NCBI GenBank assembly: GCA_030789695.1
Contig: JAULAV010008747.1
Span: forward strand, 97,424-161,423
Reading direction: 5' to 3'
DNA: 64,000 nt
From: Scilla litardierei
Taxonomy: Eukaryota; Streptophyta; Magnoliopsida; Asparagales; Asparagaceae
The position numbers were made by a program, and so were the translations under genes. Each line of letters starts with the position of its first letter. The first letter of the stretch is position 1. The notes below the pieces were generated by a model. The model was not told where the DNA came from. It saw nothing but the letters and a program-made list of their open reading frames with translations, and ran no database searches. Shown here piece by piece: positions 51,495 to 63,971 of this stretch.

Positions 51495-53955
51495 TGTAAC
51501 GACTGCTTTTCATGTATCTGGATTTATTATAATATAATATATGTTTTGGTGGATTTTCTCCTCATGTGTGGTTTTCGTCTCCGTAGCTTTCATTTTCGAT
51601 CGATTCGTCGTATTTTCTCGTTTCTTCCTTAGGATTGTCGATTTCGGAGTATGTCATTTGTGACGGACTTCATAACGGTCGTATCTTACTATTAGATCAA
51701 GCCTAGGAGTCTTAGGAATCGATCCCGGGGCCCCGCGCTCCGTATCGAAACTTTTGGTGCTCATTAGCCGGTATAAGAAGGGGCACCGACCGACTAGATG
51801 ACGATCCAGTCGGTCGGCAATCCTTCTTGGACCGACTAGTTGGCTTTCTAAATTTCTCAGGAGTTACTGTTTATCGTTAGTCGGTCTAAGAACGTTGGTT
51901 GACCGACTAGGTTGCAAACTAGTCGGTCGGCAATGCTTCTTCAACCGACTAACTCATCAACTATTTTTGACACTGGTTACTGTTTACTCTTAGTCGGTCT
52001 AAGAACATTCATCGACCGACTAGATGTCAAACTAGTCGGTCAGTAGTTGTTCTTTGACCGACTAACTCTTAGTTCAGGTTTTTGACTGGAGTTACTGTTT
52101 ACACTTAGTCGGTCTGCGTTGGTCCACCGACCGACTAGTTCTCAAACTAGTCGGTCAACAGATGTTCTTTGACCGACTAAGCAGTGCAGGAAACCCTAGT
52201 TTTGCCCTAGCCGCCACCAAACTCTATAAATACCCCTCTAAACGTTTTCTTCTCCTCCCTCACGACCTAAAACCCTAAATTCTCCCCCCTTTGAGCCCCC
52301 ATCTCCCTCAAACCCTATTTCCTTCATCCAAGCTCAATCTCCATCATCCAAACCCTCCCCCCACTCATTCTACCTCTCATCTTCCCCAAATCTCCATCAA
52401 ACCCCCAAAAATCCCCCAAAACCCTATTTCTCCAAACTTCTCCAATCATTTCCAGATCTGAACCCTAGGTTTCCCGGAGCGTTTCTTCCGTCGCCGTGGT
52501 TGCTCGGCGTTATTCTTCCGTTCCCTACGCGGTAATACTCGATTCCTTTAATTTTAGCATAACCCACATTGACATTGTGAAACCCTAATAAAATGGATTG
52601 TTAGATGATTAGGGTTCTAATAAGAAACCTATTTAGGATCATTGTGCTAATAATTGTTTTCCCATAACAGTGAATCTTTCCGTAGTTAGCTTGTGTGACG
52701 ATCTTCATTGCTCGTCAATCCCGGTGTCAGGCAAGTGAAACTTGCATCTCTTGATTTGGGCCATGTCTTAGGCCATTTACCTTGCTTTAGCGTAAAAGAG
52801 ACTAGACGGTGAAAGGATAGCCGTTTAGACGCCATTGACCTAGCTTGACAACGAAGCTTGGTCCGTCACCTTCATCATGCTTGTATGTCACGTTTACTTT
52901 CCCTTAACGGTACGCGTATTAAATGTTCATGTCATCCATGCATCCTTAACTGCTTTTGCATTTCGCCTGTCATGTCTAATTTCAATAAACGGTACGCGAA
53001 TATCTGTTCATGTCATTGCATTTTGCCTGTCACGTTTAAATACAATTAACGGTACGCTTATTAACTGCTCATGTCATTGCATGCTTGAATACCCATCGTG
53101 ATTGCGTAGCTTTGCTACATACTCGTACTATTGTTCCGGCTAGGCACCCACCTTGCGTGGGCACCATCCTATGCCATTTGCACTTTCTGGCTCGTGTTCC
53201 AGAAGACGAGCTCATCACAGCCTGAGGGCATAGGGCGCTCGTTGAGTGATCCCTTGTACTTGACACTTGAACACAGCCTGAGGGCATAGGGCGCTCGTTG
53301 AGTGATCCCTTGTACTTGTTACTTGACATTACATGCCACAACAACCATTGCCACTTGTACTCTCCTTTACTTTACTTGTTACCACCTTACTTTACTTGCC
53401 ATGCACCATATTTTAACTGCTAGGTTGCTAGTTTACCTTTATTCCCGTTTCCTTGCACAAGTCTTTCGACTTGCTGACATGTGCCCCTTTTCTCTTTTGG
53501 GTGACACATGTTAGAGCCCGAGCCTGAGTTACTTGCTGAGGACGTGGTGTTCGCTGACGCTGAGTCAGGGCCCGCGTTGATCGAGGACTACGTTGATACT
53601 GGGGATCAGTCTTAGTGTCTTCGTTTAGCTTCTTTTGTTAGGCTGCTTAATTGTCGGTGCGTGGCACCTAGTTTGATACTCTGTTATGTTTGTGTTATTT
53701 TGTTGGCCTTGTTCTGGGCCCTGGACTCTTTCCTGTTAGCCTGGTGGCTTTTCTGTGATGTTGAATATTTTGTGGACAAACTTTGGGATTGGTATTTCAT
53801 ATCCGCCTCTTTATTATTATTGTTGTTGTTCCTTTTGCGATTACAGGGACCTGCTTATACTAAATTGACGCTTATCGGGTTTGGGGCTTCACAGCTCCTC
53901 TCTCGTGCGGACCTTCTCACGTCTCGCCTCCATTTTAGGAAAGCGGGGCGTGACA
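51495..53955 (+). repeat. 3' LTR of the Tekay-like element
   Basis: Nearly identical to 44207-46667. TATAAATA at 52225-52232, AGTCGGTC sites 51790-52190, and the 57-bp duplication around 53205-53320. Ends GGGGCGTGACA. Confidence 0.94.
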
Positions 53956-55659
53956 GTAGTCTTACCGCAAGCACACGGTGTAGTGGCGAGCGGGTATCGA
54001 ACATAGTGAGGACAAATTACAGTACTCTATCTTAATCACCTAGCTATGGGTGGTAGAATGGAATGGTTTCGAGAATGTTGTCACGGTCGCTCAATTAACA
54101 AGTGGAATTCTATGTATTAAAAGCGTCTAAGGCCAGGAAATCCCCACTACGGATCATTATTTATCTTTGTGAATCATGAATCTCAATGTTGCAAGGCTTG
54201 AATTGAGGTGAACTAGTTGTAACTGAATATAGAACCAAGCTCACGCTCTCGCGCTATTGTCGGTCTATAGCAACCTAGATTGGGGCCCACTCTCGTGCAA
54301 ATCCTAACCTAAGCTGCCAGTATGAAGATCGACATCATCGTCCAATCGCACCTCGAGCCTACTCTTATGCAAACTCGAGTTACGATCTAGGTTATGATGG
54401 TTCATATTTATCCGATCTCTTGCAAACGAATATGAGTATAGATTTATAATAAAAATCCTAGCTTTGGTCCAATCTCTTGCAAACCAAGTCTAGAGAATCT
54501 CGATTATAAACCTAAATCGAATATCCAGGCCTTTCCATCGATTGAAATCCAATCTCTTGCAAACCCCAATCGATGGAAATTTCTAGCTACCCGTAGTAAA
54601 TCAATCATAACCCAACCGTCTATCGATCCTAGCAACAGTTTAATTCATTCATCACAATTCTAAAGTCGGATCCATAGGGTTCATCCCATGCCCTAGAATG
54701 TCAGAACTACTTGCAATTAATCATAGCAATCACAGAAATAACGAATAAAAACATATAGCAATTCATGGTTAAGAGAGCAATTCACAAAAACTAGAAATTT
54801 TGATAGAAAGAACAAACAAAATCTCCAATCTTCAATCTCCAGCTGAGAATTTCAATTAGAATAATGCTAAAAAACTAACTCCAGGTCTCTCCTAAAACTA
54901 GGAAGAAAACTACCTTAAATACAAGCCAAAGTCGGCCAGAAAATCCTGACAGATTTTCCCCTGGCGCTGCCCAGAACCCTAATTCGCGATACATGCAGAC
55001 TGCGCCACTCGGCCGAGTGGAACATGTCACTCGGTTGAGTGACAAACCCAAAGAATAACAGAGATATTGGGATTTTTGGGGTCTGTCGCTCTGTTTCACT
55101 CGGCCGAGTGGAGTTCTTTACTCAGTCAAGTGGGCTTTCTCACTCGACCGAGTGAGTCTTCTTCAAACTTCAGTAAGTCGGCTGAGATCTCAGGGAAAAA
55201 CCATGTCGTACTCGGGCAAGTGGACTTCTTCACTCGGTCGAGTGAGATATTTCACTCGCCTGAGTGGACTTTGACTTCATCTGCTCATGTATCTGTTGTA
55301 CTTGGCCGAGTACGTTCCTTCACTCGACCGAGTGAGCTGTCCGCTCGATCGAGTGGGCTGTTTCTGGAGATTTATCTTCTCCTCCTCGTCTCTTTGTCGA
55401 TTCTATCGAACTTCTTCCTCTTCTGTTCATCATCTAGCACTGCTAGCTCTTCAATAAGGCCATGAGCGATGCTTCGGCGTGCGTGAAAGTCCCTTGATCT
55501 CATTTATGCTTCAGATCGCTCCATATTTCCTGAAATCCGACAAAAAAAGAAATGGTGAAAAGCAACGTGATATCGTCGAATAATCGTGAAAAACGCAATA
55601 TGGGCGATCGAAATGACATGCAAACATGTATAAAAAAGGTGTAAAATAAGGAGCAATCA
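53956..55659 (-). repeat. 5' LTR of element 2, outer 1.7 kb
   Basis: Continues the LTR from 44206. Stem-loop series at about 54270-54580, TATTTAA box (complement of 54915-54921), eleven CACTCGGCCGAGTG-type sites at 55005-55350, end GGAGCAATCA followed by the CCTTC duplication. Confidence 0.92.
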
Positions 55660-55770
55660 CCTTCGTCGGTCGTAAGTCGAAGGGGCTACACCCCTCGCCA
55701 CCAAACGACCTTCGTCGGCTGTAAGTCGAAGGGGCCTCACCCCTCGCTACTGAACGACCCTCATAGACGC
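55660..55770. repeat. 49-bp tandem repeat, right fragment
   Basis: Two full units (starting 55661 and 55710) and part of a third. Together with 25018-25121 this makes about five units split by element 2. Confidence 0.85.
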
Positions 55771-55968
55771 ATATGCCGTAAGGAGTGTGATACATGGTCT
55801 AAGAGGTTATATTCCTTAAGTGAATATGCCTAATCTATCCATGACATAACTTGCCTAAGGATTTCTATGTTCTTTCAAGTTAGGTCGTCGAGGGGCCAAA
55901 CACACGCAGATATTCGGCTAAGAAAGGAGTACAGATAAAGGTATAAAATCGCAAAAAAATTCATTAAT

Positions 55969-57349
55969 TCAAAAATTGGGTGTTACAAAGGGACCGCCTA
56001 AAGACCTAAGAAGGGGGGCGCTCCCTGACACCAAGACTTTGGTGAAAGCCTCCATCGCTTTAGTGAGCTTAGCGATAAGCTCGGTCTTCTCCTTTACAGC
56101 AGCCTCCTCGAGCTCTGCAACTTTAGCTTGGAGCTCGGCCTTCTCTGCCTGGGTAGCCTCCACCCACCTCTCAAAATCGAAGACTTTGCCCCGAAGCTCG
56201 ATTGTCTCCTTCTTGAAGGCATCGAGCTCCTCTTCAAGCTAGGTCCTCTCCGTCTGCCACTGGATCTCGGTAAACTTATGAACGGACGATAGCAACGAAG
56301 GGTTGTCCTTTGCCTCCGTCGCCTCCCACTCAACTGTCGCCTTGTCAGAAAGGTTCTTCCCCTAGGCATCCTCTATCTCATTTGCCCGTTCCTCGGAGAG
56401 GAGGGCCCTACGCTCCACATCTGCCACCCGCCGACCTCCATCGATCAAAGCAGCAGCCTGGCGGCGCAACGCAGCTTAGAGAATGGACATCTGCAAGTAA
56501 AACAGAGGTCAGTCAACGACGTCGACCAACTGGGGTAACAAAAAGCCAAGGATTACGCAACATACCTTATACCCGCTCCTCACAAAGAAGTTGGCCATCC
56601 GCTCGATGTCTAACTTCTACAGAAACTACGAATCTTTGGGGAGGATCGAGTTCTCCACTACCATGGCCGTCGTCCCGAAGTCCATCAGGGCCGACTCCTC
56701 CGTACAGACGACGAAAGGGGGCAAGTAAGCCTCACCATGGATCGGCCCCGAGGACCGCGCCAAAATCCGATCGAGCAGCAGTGCTCGATCGAACTCCCCC
56801 AAAATCGGGGCAACCAGTGGGATGGGCGGCACGATGTCCCCCGATGGCCACTGATCCATGAGGGGCGTCGGGGGGACCTGGGACATCGATGGGGTTCCTG
56901 CCGCCTTTAGAGTCTCGAGGGGAGAAGCCCACTTGCCTTTCCCCACGGGGCCTTCTTCGTCCATGTGCCTCCTCTTTGGAGACCCCTCTTCCTCGCAAGA
57001 GGGCATCACCCTCTTCTGATCAACTCCCCCAGTTGGCATGATGACGTCGGTGGAGTCGACGTTTCAACCACGACGGAGGCGAGGGGAGCGGAGGGCCATA
57101 TAGGAACTCGACCAGAAGCCTCCCTTGAAGAGTCTTGAGAAGGAAGCCTGGACGCTTTCCTGATCTCTGCCCCTTCAGAGGAGGAGCTCTGGTGAAAGGG
57201 GAGATGGGACCGAGAATCCGACCCCTCAACGCAAGCGCTCAATCGATCGGTCCGAGCGCCTGACCTTTCGACCGACTTCTTCCTCTTCCTATACTCCCTC
57301 CAGACACGGTCCAAGCTCGACTCACCGATGCGTCGATTGTCATTGGTTA
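55969..57349 (-). pseudogene. 3' exons of a transposon-type gene: linker and coiled coil
   Basis: Minus strand: exon from about 57349 (acceptor TTTCTCGCAG) with SSLDRVWREYRKRKK, Ser/Pro-rich linker, a frame change near 57030, then GEFDRALLLDRILARSSGP. A second intron at about 56567-56496 has donor AAGGTATGT and acceptor TTACTTGCAG. The last part is a long coiled coil (ELRGKVFDFERWVEATQAEK, then ELQAKVAELEEAAVKEK), ending at 55969. Stops and shifts show decay. It resembles plant 'putative gypsy-type transposon' proteins (Transposase_28-like), but that is recollection of style, not a clear motif. Confidence 0.5.
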
Positions 57350-57419
57350 TATCTGCGAGAAACGAAGAAAATTACCGTGAGTGGTGGAGATTACGATGTG
57401 AATTCGAGTTACCTTACCA

Positions 57420-58363
57420 AGGCTCCATAGAAGGATCTTTATCATATTGTCGTCCAGTAAATAATAAATCGATCTGTCTTGACCTGGTCGACTCAATAAA
57501 GTCTTCACTGCCACGGCTTCACTCGGCGACAACCTGGCTCTGACTTGCTCCAAATACAGACGATACAACCTCGCAAGCTCGGGGTTCGGGGAACGCCAGT
57601 CGTTGAGCAACGGGCCCAGGTCGGGCAGAGCAACAAACATGAAGGTGTCCGTTCACCCAGGGTTGGAAACGGGGAGATCTTATATGAGCCTCATACACAG
57701 GCAGGCAATGATGTGATACCATACCCAGTGAGGGTCGGATACTATCCTAAAGAAGTACCCGAACAACCTGAGGGTCGGATAGACCCCACAGAGCTTGCAT
57801 AGCTCGAGGAATCTGACTAATGGAGGGAAGGAGTAAGGAGAAAGCCTACAAAGAGAAAGCTACGAGAAGCATATGACCTCAATAATGAAAGGGTGAAGGG
57901 GGGAATCGGAGCCCTAATCAGAAAGATTTGAGATACACCCCACCTCTTTCTTTCGTGGGAAACACACCCTCTCATCTGGACCAGGCACCCTAACTCTAAA
58001 AGGTTCACAGAAATAGCCGCGCCAAATCTCGGTGGTCAAATTGAGAGAAGACCTAGGGGCCATCTCTAGGATAACTCCGGGGACCTTCACCTTCTGATCC
58101 CTTCGACGAATGGGAAGGTCGGGCTCAGCCCAAATTTCTTTCCCCTTCCTGGGAACTTCCATGGGCCGAGGGGGCCGGAGGCTCTTCGCTAGTTCCTCGG
58201 GGGTCGGCACCTTGAACACTACTGGAGTGAACATACATAATCGACCTACAAGAGAATCGAGATCGAAGAGAAGAGATACCTTGAGAAAGAATAGGCAAAC
58301 TCTAAGAGAAGCAGCAATGGAAGCAAGCAGGCAAAACAAAGAAGAAGATGAAGCTGAAAACAT
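57420..58363 (-). pseudogene. 5' exons of the same transposon-type gene
   Basis: Frame 58363-57914 includes FKVPTPEELAKSLRPPRP and EIWRGYFCEPFRVRVPGPDE. After a stop-containing gap, 57640-57420 reads FVALPDLGPLLNDWRSPN and SEAVAVKTLLSRPGQDRSIY, ending at a donor-like TTGGTAAGG near 57420. I infer several small exons. Function unknown. Confidence 0.45.
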
Positions 58364-58499
58364 CTCAACCTCCCTCTTCGAAATTTTTCTTATGTGTTAA
58401 GAAATCCAACCGCCTGACATCCGATGCGCGTCGCGTGTTTAAAGCTAGCCACTAGAAACGGCGGAGATCTCTCCAGAAACGAAAGGGTTTGGGTGGCAC

Positions 58500-59134
58500 A
58501 TATCAAATCAAATATTTTGAAATACGTGCACATTTAAGTAGACTACTCATCATCCGGTCCCAGTCAATGCGCCTCCTGAGGGACAAATGATGGGGGCCAT
58601 TGTTAGTTCACGGGGTGCGAACCCGACTTGGTTATCTGCATACCCGACCCGCTTAATGCCCTCAACCTATTAGCCCTTGCACACTAAGTGGGATACGACT
58701 GAGTCAGACGAATGGTGCGGTCGACCGTTGGACTCCTGCCTACATAAATGGGGTGGAATTATGGCGACCGAGTAAATAGGCAGCCGTTAACTCGAATCCC
58801 GAAAAATATCATGATTGGGGATGGAAATTTTGAAAAATAAACTTGAAAATTAAACGGAAAAGAAAACTGGATACCTCTCCCCCAAGCTATGAATGAAACG
58901 CCTCTCCCTCCAAGCTAAAACAAAGCATTGTTCTCAATGCTTGATGACTATAAGGTTTGGGGGTAGAGGAGAGGGGGTGGGTGTGGTGAAATAAGGATGC
59001 AATGTGATATCATTAAGTCTAAGGGAAAAGTGTGGAGTGTTACGTGAGAGTCTCCCCCAAGCTCGCGTGAAGCATATCCCTAAATGAGATAGTAATGTGA
59101 AAAATGGCGACAAATGTGTACTTGGGAGGTAAGT
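58500..59134. other. Unclassified retroelement debris
   Basis: No ORF. CTCCCCCAAGCT-type motifs at about 58878 and 59050 resemble the polypurine-tract region of Athila-like elements on the minus strand (compare 37867). Possibly the 3' part of another minus-strand element, continued right of the solo LTR. Confidence 0.4.
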
Positions 59135-61866
59135 TGTCATGCCCCAGTCACCCAAATACCTCGAATCCCAAGATAAATGGGGAAGGGGGTTTAACAGGAC
59201 ACGGTATTGCACCAAGCGTAGAATTTAAAAACACTACGAGCATGTCACTGCGCATACTAGAACAACACAGACATCAGAAGTAAAGTAGACAAACAGTGCT
59301 CCAATACAGACAACAATAAGCAATACTCATCACAGAAATGTACACTGTCAAAAGTACGACTGGAAACTAAGTACAAGTACAAAAGTAAGCACGACACTCA
59401 TATAAGTACACCTGAAGTCCACAACTCAAAAGTACAATACTATAACCCTCAAGGTCCACAAAAGTATGACTCGCACTTTAACCTAACACTGGGAACCAGA
59501 GGGAAATGTGGTGTATCCTGTAAGGTCCACACCTAACTCCTGCTCCGAAGTCACCTGCTCTTGTTTTGAAACCACGGGAGGGAACACGTCACAGCGTGAC
59601 CCAATAGGAAACCCAACTCGTGCAAAAGTAAATATTAAATGGGGAATGTTGTCTATTATTATTATGTTTTTTCTTTACTTTTATTATTATATATTTTTTC
59701 ACAAAATAGTTCAAGGCACGAAAGGAACCAAAGTCAGGCAAGAAGGAAAAATAGGAATCACATGTTGAAAAATTAAAGCAATTAAGTATTTAATTAAATT
59801 TCATTGGAAACCTGGGTGCGTCATTGAATATGAGGAACTGGACTCCACCCCAAGGTGGGACGGTAAGAAGCACCCACCAGTGGTATACGAGCAATGTTTC
59901 CTTAACGGGGCCTCTCACTCCCCCACTCCCCCGCATCGAGTTGCAAGTGAGGAAAACTCCGCAACATCACCACACATCGTACATGAAACTAAGCAAGATA
60001 CGGTACACACCACAAAGTACCTGAAACTGAGCAAGATACATCGACATTGCCACATACTAGTCCAGTCCTCATACCATACTAGTACCCATTTTCCCTCAAC
60101 CCCATCTTTGAAGCTCACCCTCTTTAGAGAGGATCGAGACATTCCAATAACATGCATTCTTTCATTCAATAAATTCCTTAGGATTAGGCTATTTGCATGA
60201 ATAAGGTTGCATGTAGAAATATTGGCATGACCATAAAGGTCTATTTCATTTCCTTTCTCATTCCAACATCACATTCCAACATATGTCACATAAAATTCCA
60301 ACTCAACATATTCATGCCAATAGTGGATGTGAGAACAAATAAAAGAACATAAGAGAGCACGGCTTCATTTGTCAACATTCCACATTCCTTGTGTGTCGCC
60401 ATGGCATCCCAAGTTAAACAGCAACATGGATAAATAAGGAACATATGCATGGAAACAAGGATGAAACTATGTATACTAACCACTACTAAAAGCATCAATA
60501 TGGGCAATGGTTACACATTAAGGAAGGGAAAAGAGAGCACCTTCATTAAGGGTGCAGGTAAGTGAAGAAGAAAGGCAACATCATTACTCAACAACATATG
60601 GATTCTAATAAAAAGAAGACATCTTGCATAGAAACATATGAATGCTAATAATGGGTTAACACCTTCACATAGCAATGTGTGAGTTCTCACAAAAAGTTCA
60701 CACCTTTACAAAACAACTTGTGAATTCTCATAAAAATGCAACACCTTTGCTTATTAATATATGAATTTCATGTAAAGGCAACTCCTTGCACTGAAAATTT
60801 ATATAAAGGCACCACCTTTATTATTGACACACATCTATTCCAAGGAAAACTAGCAACTTTAGCCCAAACAAATTGATTCAATTCATTGAAAATCATAACT
60901 TGAACATTAATAAAGGAGTTGTGCAATTTAATTGGAACTAGAGACATTTACAACAATATGCCATATTAAATAGGATTCCTACCAAAAAGGTGGCAACTTT
61001 AACATGGTTGCTTGATAAACATATCACCTTTAGCATGAATACCAACTAAAAGTGGCACCTTTTGGATGAAAACCAACTAAAAATGTCACCTTTAGCATTT
61101 TAAATGGAGAATGAATAATATACCAAAAAGAGAGGGATTCCTACCTAGTTGGGATGTGGATGGATCCTCCTCCTTTCTCTTCTTGCTCTTCTTCTCCTTC
61201 TCATTCTTCCTTGTGCAGTGGCAAACTCCCCCTCGTCTTCTTCTTCTTCCTTGTCTTTGATTTTTTTTTTCCTTTCTTTCTTTGTCTTTTCTTTTTTTTG
61301 GGTAAATTCGGCCAAAATAGAAGAAAAAGAAAAAATGAAAAGAAAAAGAGAAAGAAGGAAGGAGAAGTATGTAGAAGAAAATAAGATAAAAGTATCTCTT
61401 CAAATGGTCCATTTATTTACAAGTTTTCCATTGCACATAGACCCTTATTAAAATCCCTCCATCTTTAGCTTTAGTTACAAGTTTGCCATCACTCACAATT
61501 GTTTCATAACTACCCTCCAACTTTGTTCCTTAATTACACCTCATGTCATTGCATATTGCCTCTCATTAAAAGCCCTTTAACTTGGTGTTGTAATTACAAG
61601 GTTGCAATTCCACATAGTGTTTTAATTAAAAGCATTACAAGATAAGAGTCATTATTTGAAGTAAAATGGAAATTAAATTATACCTACACGTGTATATTTA
61701 ATTACCACTCATGACATTCCACTTGTAAGCACAAATGGACATCCTTACACACTACTTGACATGATTTCCAAGTGTAAAGAATGGTCTCAACATCCACATA
61801 CACGGTTCAAAGTACGTGTACCCAAACGAGTGTATTATGGTCGTATTCGCTCTACGAGGGGTTACA
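59135..61866 (-). repeat. Solo LTR of a second Tekay-like gypsy family
   Basis: 2732 bp, plus strand TGTCATGCCCC to GAGGGGTTACA (minus strand TGTAACCCCTC...GGGGCATGACA). Flanked by a perfect 5-bp duplication TAAGT (59130-59134, 61867-61871). No internal region, so it arose by LTR-LTR recombination. ORFs inside, including the Lys/Arg-rich ones at 61150-61450, are low-complexity. Sequence differs from the 30722 and 44207 family except at the ends. Confidence 0.88.
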
Positions 61867-61871
61867 TAAGT

Positions 61872-62280
61872 GGAAAGATCGAAGCTAAGTGGAAAATAGA
61901 AAATGTGTGACGCGAATGAGAGATGAAGAGATGTATTAAGTGAAACTAAACACTAATACGCTCCTCTTGCTAATCGGGAGGAGACGATATTATTAAAAAA
62001 CTACACTGGAAAGCAACTAAAATATCTACACTACTGGAGTAGGATGCACCTGATCAAATGGAGGATCTTTGATCTCTAATGAAGACAGCTAGCTGTTCCT
62101 CCTCCTGCTTTCGTGGCTCAGCTAACAGCTTTACTCCACGAATGTCATTGGACCCAAGCAACTTGGCTCCCAGCATTCACTGAAGGTGTCCACCTGTAAC
62201 CTAAAGGGAACAAGCCATGTGGGCCCGATGATAGAAATTATTACCCCAAGTGAAATTAGTTCAGAGATAATCATCAAAAT
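61872..62280. other. Noncoding sequence right of the solo LTR
   Basis: AT-rich. I see no ORF or structured element. It continues the host interrupted at 59134. Confidence 0.4.
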
Positions 62281-63304
62281 GTGAAAGAAAATCTAAAGCA
62301 AGTTGATGAATACTCCCTGGAGGAACTTCGCTACCCTCGGGGTGCACGACCAGATCTTCGTTCTCCTCGTTCTCAGTCTGGTCAGGTGCTGGCACAACCA
62401 AGTAGGCCTCAGGTGCATATGTACCTGTTTCCTGTGGGAGACACGTTGCGTAAGAAATATCTGAATCTAAGAATGAATAAAATAAAGCACGAGATTCAGA
62501 TATGGAGAAATCAGGGTCTAGGAAACTTCCCTGATCAATGTGGTGCTGATGCTCGAGCTCTGGTGGGACAAGGAGCAGCTGCGGTGCAAATGAGGGAGGA
62601 GAGCATGGCTCGGGCTAGATGAGATTGGTTATCATGCTTGTGGCCGAACCCATGTACTCCTCGAAGGTGTGCACATGCGTCGCAGTCTCCTCGATGCTCA
62701 TTCATGGCTCCTACTCGGGGACCTGACAAAAAGAGAAAGTTTATGCGGGCTCTTTGATTTCTGGTGTATCGCTCTTGCCCGTGCAAATCTCTATAATCTC
62801 TGCTCTGACCTGGTTCAGGAGCTCCTCAATCTTCTCTAATGCCCTGTCGGATCTCTCATTTCTAGTGGGGAGGCAGCCTGGGATGACGTCGCCAGCATGA
62901 TATGTGCCAATGGTGCCACCTGCAGCTGGGGAGACAAACTTGTTAGAAAACAAAGAGTTTTGTGCAAGCAAATTATGTCCCGTAGTGCAGGTGGCCGGTG
63001 ACGTGTTGGGCCAATGGGCGTCCTCCACTATAAAAGTGGATTATCCTCAGTCAAGCCATGGAATGGCATACAAGATTTGGGTCGCTATAAAATGTTCCAT
63101 CTTGGTTATACGGCTTCTCTCTGCTTTCGGTGGAGGCATATATGGTGGAGAACTAGGATGGGAGTGGTTTGGGTAAGGGTTGTATGCACGTGGGGTTAGG
63201 TCATAGGGGCTGGCATAATACATGCAAGCATTTATGGCATGCCCCGAAAGACCACACACCTCGCAGTTCCCTGCAACTTGCAAATTTTGATTTTTTGCTC
63301 CCAT
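62281..63304 (-). pseudogene. Decayed gag with a zinc knuckle
   Basis: Minus-strand frames 63304-63047 and 63028-62741. The first has CEVCGLSGHAINAC (CX2CX4HX4C) followed by YASPYDLTPRAYNPYPN. The second has ALEKIEELLNQVRAEIIEIC. The layout (knuckle, then Pro/Tyr/Asn-rich stretch, then a helical segment) resembles the gag C-terminus of Athila/Tat gypsy elements. Frames shift between them and stops are frequent. Probably the same old minus-strand element as 58500-59134. Confidence 0.5.
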
Positions 63305-63452
63305 TCAAGCATCATTATTTGCCGAGACATTATAATCACAAGAATATATACCATCTGGCATCCACATCGCTACTTCAAAATTCACCTAGCTATAAAGATG
63401 GAAAAACTAAAGAAAGATCGTCAGTAAACAACAAGTAGCAACAGGTGGAGGG

Positions 63453-63971
<519 letters not shown>

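Larger units (their letters stand above)
44207..53955 (+). mobile_element. Tekay/Del-like chromovirus (Ty3/gypsy), complete with two LTRs
   Basis: 9749 bp, plus strand: LTR 44207-46667, gag, protease, RT, RNase H, integrase with a C-terminal chromodomain-like tail, polypurine tract, LTR 51495-53955. The two 2461-bp LTRs differ at only about 15-20 positions by eye. It sits in the 5' LTR of element 2. No target duplication is visible: flanks are AACGA and GTAGT, and two bases (CT) of the expected LTR sequence are missing. Confidence 0.94.
25122..55659 (-). mobile_element. Athila-like non-autonomous gypsy retrotransposon, element 2, complete but multiply interrupted
   Basis: 3' LTR 25122-26863; internal region 26864-44174; 5' LTR 44175-44206 plus 53956-55659. 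The target duplication CCTTC is perfect (25117-25121 and 55660-55664), which proves that the distant LTRs belong to one insertion. Taking out the foldback (28376-37816) and the Tekay-like element (44207-53955) leaves about 11.3 kb. Gene order equals element 1: gag, protease, hairpin, palindrome cluster with TATA, ATHILA ORF. It is more decayed than element 1. Confidence 0.93.
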
